64,000 nt of DNA from Prionace glauca (Eukaryota > Chordata > Chondrichthyes > Carcharhiniformes > Carcharhinidae): the NCBI GenBank assembly GCA_037974335.1, contig CM075760.1, positions 23,669,538-23,733,537 on the forward strand. The letters are read 5' to 3'. The notes under the pieces were generated by a model. That model ran no database searches. It saw only the letters and a list, made by a program, of their open reading frames with translations, and was not told where the DNA came from. The translations under genes and the position numbers were made by a program. This document shows positions 58,206 through 64,000 of this stretch, piece by piece. Within the stretch, counting starts at the first letter, position 1, and every line of letters starts with the position of its first letter.

Positions 58206-60895
58206 GGTCCTTGTGCATGAGTCGCAAAAACCCAGCCTGCAGGTGGTCAGGAAGGCGAATGGGATGCTGGCCTTCATAGCGAGGGGGACTGAATATAAAA
58301 GTAGGGAGGTCTTGCTGCGGTTGTATAGGGCATTGGTGAGGCCGCAGCTGGAGTACTGTGTACAGTTTTTGTCACCGCACTTACGCAAGGATATTTTGGC
58401 CTTGGAGGGAGTGCAGAGGAGGTTTACTAGGCTGATACCAGAGTTGAGGGGGTTGAACTATGAGGAGAGGCTGAATAAACTAGGCTTGTACTTGTTAGAG
58501 TTTAGAAGAATGAGGGGAGATCTCATTGAGACGTATAAGATGATGAATGGGATGGATAGGACAGAGGTGGAGAGGGTCTTCCCGCTCAGAAAGGACAGTA
58601 GAACTAGAGGGCACAGCCTCAAGATAAAGGGGGGGCGGTTTAGAATGGAGTTGAGGTGCACTAAAAGAGTTGAGTCGATGGTTAAAAAGAAAAAGGAGGC
58701 TTGTGTTCGGATGAGATCTGAGGGCTCAGGTAGTGCACTAGAAAGCTTTAGATTGGCTAGGAGGGAGTTGAAGAGTGAGTTAAGAAGGGCTAAAAGAGGA
58801 CATGAGAAGACTTTGGCTGATAGGATTAAGGAGAATCCTAAGGCGTTCTATAAGTATGTCAAGAATAGAAGGTTGGTCAGGGCAAGATTAGGGCCAGTTA
58901 CAGACAGCAGAGGGAAGTTGTGTGTGGAACCGGAGGAGATTGGAGAAGCATTGAACCAATATTTCTCTTCGGTGTTCACGCAGGGGGACATGAATGTAGC
59001 TGAGGAGGACACTGGGTTGCAGGGGTGTAAAATAGACAGTTTTATGGTTGATAAGGGGGATGTGCTGGATATTCTTGAGGGGTTGAAAATAGATAAGTCC
59101 CCTGGTCCGGATGGGATCTACCCTAGGATTCTCTGGGAGGCTAGAGAGGTGATTGCAGAGCCTCTGGCTCTGATCTTCAGGTCATCATTGGTCTCTGGTG
59201 TAGTCCCGGAGGATTGGAGGATAGCGAATGTTGTCCCATTGTTTAAGAAGGGGAACAGAGACTTTGCCGGGAATTATAGACCGGTGAGTCTTACTTCTGT
59301 TGTGGGCAAGGTTTTAGAAAAAATTATTAAGGATAGGATTTATAGTTATTTGGAGTGTAATGAATTGATTAGAAATAGTCAGCATGGTTTTGTAGCGGGT
59401 AGGTCGTGCCTTATTAACCTTATTGAGTTTTTTGATAAGGTGACCAAAGAGGTGGATGGGGGCAAGGCAGTTGATGTGGTATATATGGATTTTAGTAAGG
59501 CGTTCGATAAGGTTCACCGTGGTAGGCTTCTGCAGAAAATGCAGATGTATGGGATTGTGGGTAATCTAGGAAATTGGATCAGAAATTGGCTATCAGATAG
59601 GAGACAGAGGGTGGTGGTTGATGGTAAATATTCATCATGGAGTTCAGTTACGAGTGGTGTGCCTCAGGGATCTGTTTTGGGGCCACTGCTGTTTGTAATC
59701 TTTATTAATGATCTGGATGAGGGTATAGTTGGGTGGATTAGTAAATTTGCTGATGACACCAAAGTCGGAGGTGTGGTAGATTGTGAGGAAGGGTGTCATA
59801 GTCTGCAGGGAGACTTAGATAGGTTGCAGAGCTGGGCCGAGAGGTGGTGGATGGAATTTAATGCGGAGAAGTGTGAGGTAATTCACTTCGGTAGGAGCAA
59901 CAGATGTGTTGAGTATAGGGCTAACGGGAAGACTTTGAATAGTGTGGATGAACAGAGGGATCTAGGTGTATGTGTACATAGATCCCTGAAAGTTGGGAAT
60001 CAAGTAGATAAGGTTGTTAAGAAGGCGTACGGTGTCTTGGCGTTTATTGGTAGGGGGATTGAATTTAAGAGTCGCAGCGTCATGTTGCAACTGTACACAA
60101 CTCTGGTACGGCCGCACTTGGAGTACTGTGTGCAGTTCTGGTCCCCACATTACAGGAAGGATGTGGAGGCTTTGGAGAGGGTGCAGAGGAGGTTTACTAG
60201 GATGTTGCCTGGTATAGTGGGGAGGTCCTATAAGGAGAGACTGAGGGATTTAGGGTTGTTTTCGTTGGAAAGAAGGCGGCTAAGAGGGGATCTTATTGAA
60301 ACATATAAGATGATTAGAGGTTTAGATAGGGTGGACAGTGATAGCCTTTTTCCTCGGATGGAGAAAGCTAGCACGAGGGGGCAGGGCTTTAAATTAAGGA
60401 GGGGTAGTTATAGGACGGATATCAGGGGTAGGTTTTTACCCAGCGGGTGGTGAGGGATTGGAATGCCCTGCCTGCTGCAGTTGTAAATGCGCCTAGTTTG
60501 GGGGCGTTTAAGAGATCTGTAGATAGGTTTATGGACGAAAAGGGATTGGTATAGGCTAGTGGGTCAATGTTTTTGTAACTGGTCGGCGCAACATCGTGGG
60601 CCGAAGGGCCTGTTCTGCGCTGTAATGTTCTATGTTCTATGAACTTCTTCACTCAAAGGGTGGTGAATCTCTGGAATTCTCTGCCCGTTGAAGTGGTGGC
60701 GGCTGCCTCACTAAATATTTTTAAGACACGGGTTGATAGGCAAGGGGATTAAGGATTATGGGGAGAGGGCGGGAATGTGGAACTGAGCCATGACAGATCA
60801 GCCATGATCTTATTGAATGGCGGGGCAGGCTCGAGGGGCTAGATGGCCTACTCCTGCTCCTATTTCTTAGGTTCTTATGTTCCTTTCTGGAGAAA
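58206..60895 (+). mobile_element. CR1 (family A) split by CR1 (family B)
   Basis: Family A text occupies about 58206-58656 (LVHESQKPSLQ to KGGRFRMELR) and 60641-60895 ('gaacttcttcactcaaaggg' ... 'ttcttatgttc'). Family B lies between. The A parts join exactly where other A copies continue, so this is one older copy opened by the insertion. Confidence 0.9.
58657..60640 (+). mobile_element. CR1 (family B) LINE with open ORF2 segment
   Basis: The open frame 58150-60453 reads out of family A into family B at about 58657. The B part has [46 protein letters not shown] and FADDTKVGG. A frame change near 60440 ends it just before the C-terminal RVVRDWNALPA text, which follows in another frame. The 3' end 'gttctatgttctat' stops at 60640. 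The endonuclease part is missing. Confidence 0.9.
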
Positions 60896-61674
60896 AGCAG
60901 CCCATCATTCAAAATGTGACCAAAGAGGTGGATGGGGGTAAGGCAGTGGACGTGGTGTATATGGATTTTAGTAAGGCGTTTGATAAGGTTCACCATGGTT
61001 CACTTCTGCAGAAAATGCAGATGTATGGGATTGGGGGTGATCTAGGGTATTGGATCAGGAATTGGCTAGCGGATAGGAGGCAGAGGTGGTGGTTGATGGT
61101 AAATATTCATCATGGAGTTCGGTTACGAGTGGTGTGCCTCAGGGATCTGTTTTGGGCCACTGCTGTTTGTAATTTTTATTAATGATCTGGATGAGGGTAT
61201 AGTTGGGTGGATTAGTAAATTTGCTGATGACATCAAAGTCGGAGGTGTGGTAGATAGTGATGAAGGGTGTCAAAGTTTGCAGGAAGACTTAGACAGGTTG
61301 CAGAGCTGGGCCGAGAGGTGGCGGATGGAGTTTAATGTGGAGAAGTGTGAGGTAATTCACTTTGGTAGGAATAACAGACGTGTCGAGTATAGGGCTAACG
61401 GGAGGACTTTGAATAGTGTGGATGAGCAGAGGGATCTAGGTGTATGTGTACATAGATCCCTGAAAGTTGGGAGTCAAGTAGATAAGGTTGTTAAGAAGGC
61501 ATACGGTGTCTTGGCGTTTATTGGTAGGGGGATTGAATTTAGGAGTCGCAGCGTCATGTTGCAACTGTACACAACTCTGGTGCGGCTGCACTTGGAGTAC
61601 TGTGTGCAGTTCTGGTCCCCACATTACAGGAAGGATGTGGAGGCTTTGGAGAAGGTGCAGAGGAGGTTTACCAG
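60896..61674 (+). mobile_element. CR1 (family B) internal fragment
   Basis: It begins within the RT region ('gtgaccaaagaggtggatgg') and ends within 'gaggaggtttaccagg', where the family B text would go on 'atgttgcctgg'. One base is missing near 61085 and another near 61155, shifting the frame. The right end passes straight into the satellite. Confidence 0.85.
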
Positions 61675-64000
61675 GAGAGAGACACACACAGATACAGAGA
61701 GAGAGAGAGCCAGAGAGATACAGATACAGAAAGAGAGAGAGAGAAACACACAGATACAGAGAGAGACACACACAGATACAGAAAGAAAGAGACACACACA
61801 GATACAGAGAGAGACACACACAGATACAGAGAGAGAAAGACACACACAGATACAGAGAGAGAAAGACACACACAGATACAGAGAGAGAGAGACACACACA
61901 GATACAGAGAGAGAGAGAGACACACAGATACAGATAGAGAGAGAGACACAGAGAGATACAGAGAGAGAGAGACACACAGATACAGAGAGAGAGAGACACA
62001 CAGATACAAGAGTGAGAGAGAGACACAGATACAGAGAGAGAGTGACACAGATACAGAGAGAGAGTGACACAGATGCAGAGAGAGAGAGAGAGAGACACAT
62101 AGATACAGAGAGAGAGACACACACACAGATATAGAGAGAGAGTCACACACACAGATACAGAGAGAGAGAGATACAGATACAGAGAGAGAGAGAGAGACAC
62201 ATACACAGATACAGAGAGAAAGAGACACAGATTCAGAGAGAGACACAGATACAGAGAGAGAGAGAGACACACACACAGATACAGAGAGAGAGAGAGACAC
62301 AGATACACAGAGAGAGAGAGGCACAGATACAGAGAGAGGGTCACACACAGATACAGAGAGAGAGAGACAGATACAGAGAGAGAGAGAGACACAGATACAG
62401 AGAGAGACACACACACAGATACAAGAGAGAGAGACAACCAGATACAGAGAGAAAGAGACATACAGATACAGGGAGAGAGAGAGACACAGATACAGAGAGA
62501 GAGATAGATACAGATAGAGAGAGAGAGAGGCACACACAGATACAGAGAGAGAGACACACACACAGATAGAGAGAGAGAGAGATACAGACACAGAGAGAGA
62601 GAGAGACACACACAGATACAGAGAGAAAGAAAGAGACACAGATACAGAGAGAGACGCACACAGATACAGAGAGAGAGACACACACACACACAGATACAGA
62701 GAGAGACATACAGATACAGAGAGAGAGACACACGCAGGTACAGAGAGAGACACACAGATACAGAGAGAGAGACACAGATACAGAGAGAGAGAGAGAGACA
62801 CACAGATACAGAGAGAGAGATACAGAGAGAGAGAGAGACAGATACAGAGAGAGACACACACTCACAGACACAGAGAGACACACACAGATACAGAGAGAGA
62901 GAGACACACAGATAGAGAGAGAGACACAGACACAGAGAGAGAGAGACACACACAGATACAGAGAGAGTGAGACAGATACAGAGAGAGAGACACACAGATA
63001 CAGAGAGAGAGAGGGACACAGATACAGAGAGAGAGAGGGACACAGATACAGAGAGAGAGAGAGACACACACAGATACAGAGACAGAGAGATACCAATACA
63101 GAGAGAGAGAGACACACACAGATACAGAGAGAGAGAGAGACACACACAGATACAGAGATACAGATACAGAGAGAGACACACACAGATACAGAGAGAGAGA
63201 GAGATACAGATACAGAGAGAGAGAGAGACACACACAGATACAGAGAGAGAGAGACACACAGATACAGAGAGAGAGACACACACACAGATACAGAGAGAGA
63301 GAGAGCGAGATACAGATACAGAAAGAGAGAGAGACACACAGATACAGAGAGAGAGAGACACACACAGATACAAGAGAGAGAGACACAGATACAGAGAGAG
63401 AGTGACACAGATACAGAGAGAGAGAGAGACAGAGAGAGAGAGACAGATACAGAGAGAAAGAGAGAGGGACACATAGATACAGAGAGAGAGAGACACAGAT
63501 ACAGAGAGAGAGAGAGACACACACAGATAGAGAGAGAGAGACACACAGATACAAGAGAGAGACAGACACACAGATACAGAGAGAGAGTGACACAGATACA
63601 GAGAGAGAGAGAGAGACAGACACATAGATACAGAGAGAGAGAGACACAGATACAGAGAGAGACACACACACACAGATACAGAGAGAGAGAGATACAGACA
63701 CAGAGAGAGAGAGAGATACAGACACAGAGAGAGAGACACTCACACAGATACAGAGAGAAAGAGAGACACAGATACAGAGAGAGAGAGAGGCACAGATACA
63801 GAGAGAGAGTCACACACAGATACAGAGAGAGAGAGAGACATACAGATACAGAGAGAGAGAGACACACACACACAGATACAGAGAGAGACACACAGATACA
63901 GAGAGAGAGAGAGGCACAGATACAGAGAGAGAGTCACACACAGATACAGAGAGAGAGAGAGACATACAGATACAGAGAGAGAGAGAGACAGATACAGAGA
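61675..64000. repeat. Purine-rich AG/AC/CAGATA satellite
   Basis: More than 2.3 kb of irregular units of about 18-30 bp built on 'cacagatacagagagaga' with variable (AG)n and (AC)n runs. It starts abruptly inside CR1-B and runs off the window. Long open frames on both strands follow only from the lack of stop codons. Confidence 0.95.

Noticed and set aside
61436-63937. Very long open frames (up to 767 codons) of Ser/Leu/Cys/Val repeats on the minus strand and Arg/Glu/Thr repeats on the plus strand
   Set aside because: They lie in the satellite, are open in several frames at once and have no domain or codon signal. The minus-strand frame even runs on into antisense CR1.

Overview
The window looks like a vertebrate nuclear locus, most probably from a cartilaginous fish (shark or ray). 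This rests on the repeats: several CR1-type LINE families, tRNA-derived SINEs of the kind common in elasmobranchs, and Penelope-like elements whose tails have the terminal form typical of shark genomes. No database was searched, so the species is open. The host content is a cluster of ten C2H2 zinc-finger (ZNF) loci, called A to J here. Each has one finger-bearing 3' exon of about 10-15 fingers, an upstream non-coding exon stretch with a shared splice acceptor, and, where preserved, a CpG-rich CCAAT promoter with a non-coding first exon. No KRAB, SCAN or BTB domain is visible. All ten begin with a related first finger built on a KPWKC/DCGK core.

Layout. 0-5.6 kb: old repeats. 5.7-9.4 kb: A (-) and B (+, decayed) diverge from a promoter at 7.1-8.0 kb that contains a 60-bp CCAAT minisatellite and a duplicated RFX/YY1-like module. 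9.4-13.2 kb: nested CR1 and Penelope insertions. 13.3-15.8 kb: C (-) and its promoter. 15.8-20.6 kb: two long CR1 copies. 21-24 kb: D (-), whose last two fingers are cut off by a stop. 24-29 kb: CR1, an orphan CpG promoter with spliced-looking exon remnants, and a pyrimidine-rich minisatellite. 29.1-34.5 kb: E (+, pseudogene) and F (+). 34.5-40.5 kb: intergenic repeats. 40.6-45.3 kb: G (-, pseudogene with seven amplified fingers) and H (+, intact) diverge from a nearly palindromic promoter. 46.2-48.8 kb: two LTR-element fossils. 51.2-57.6 kb: I (-, intact) and J (+) diverge from a promoter at 53.8-54.2 kb. 57.9-61.7 kb: stacked CR1 copies. 61.7-64.0 kb: a purine-rich AG/AC/CAGATA satellite that runs off the window.

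How it fits together. A/B, G/H and I/J form clear head-to-head pairs, and C, F and the 26-kb island look like the same unit with one or both partners lost. The cluster therefore appears to have grown by duplicating a divergent promoter with its flanking finger exons. Intact or nearly intact finger genes are A (frameshift in the last fingers), C, D, F, H, I and J; B, E and G are pseudogenes. Most visible nonsense codons in the fingers are CGA to TGA, which fits decay of methylated CpG. The products are expected to be nuclear DNA-binding proteins; their targets are unknown. The most notable non-genic structures are Penelope-like elements inserted as near-perfect hairpins with target-site duplications, and the inverted promoter of G/H.
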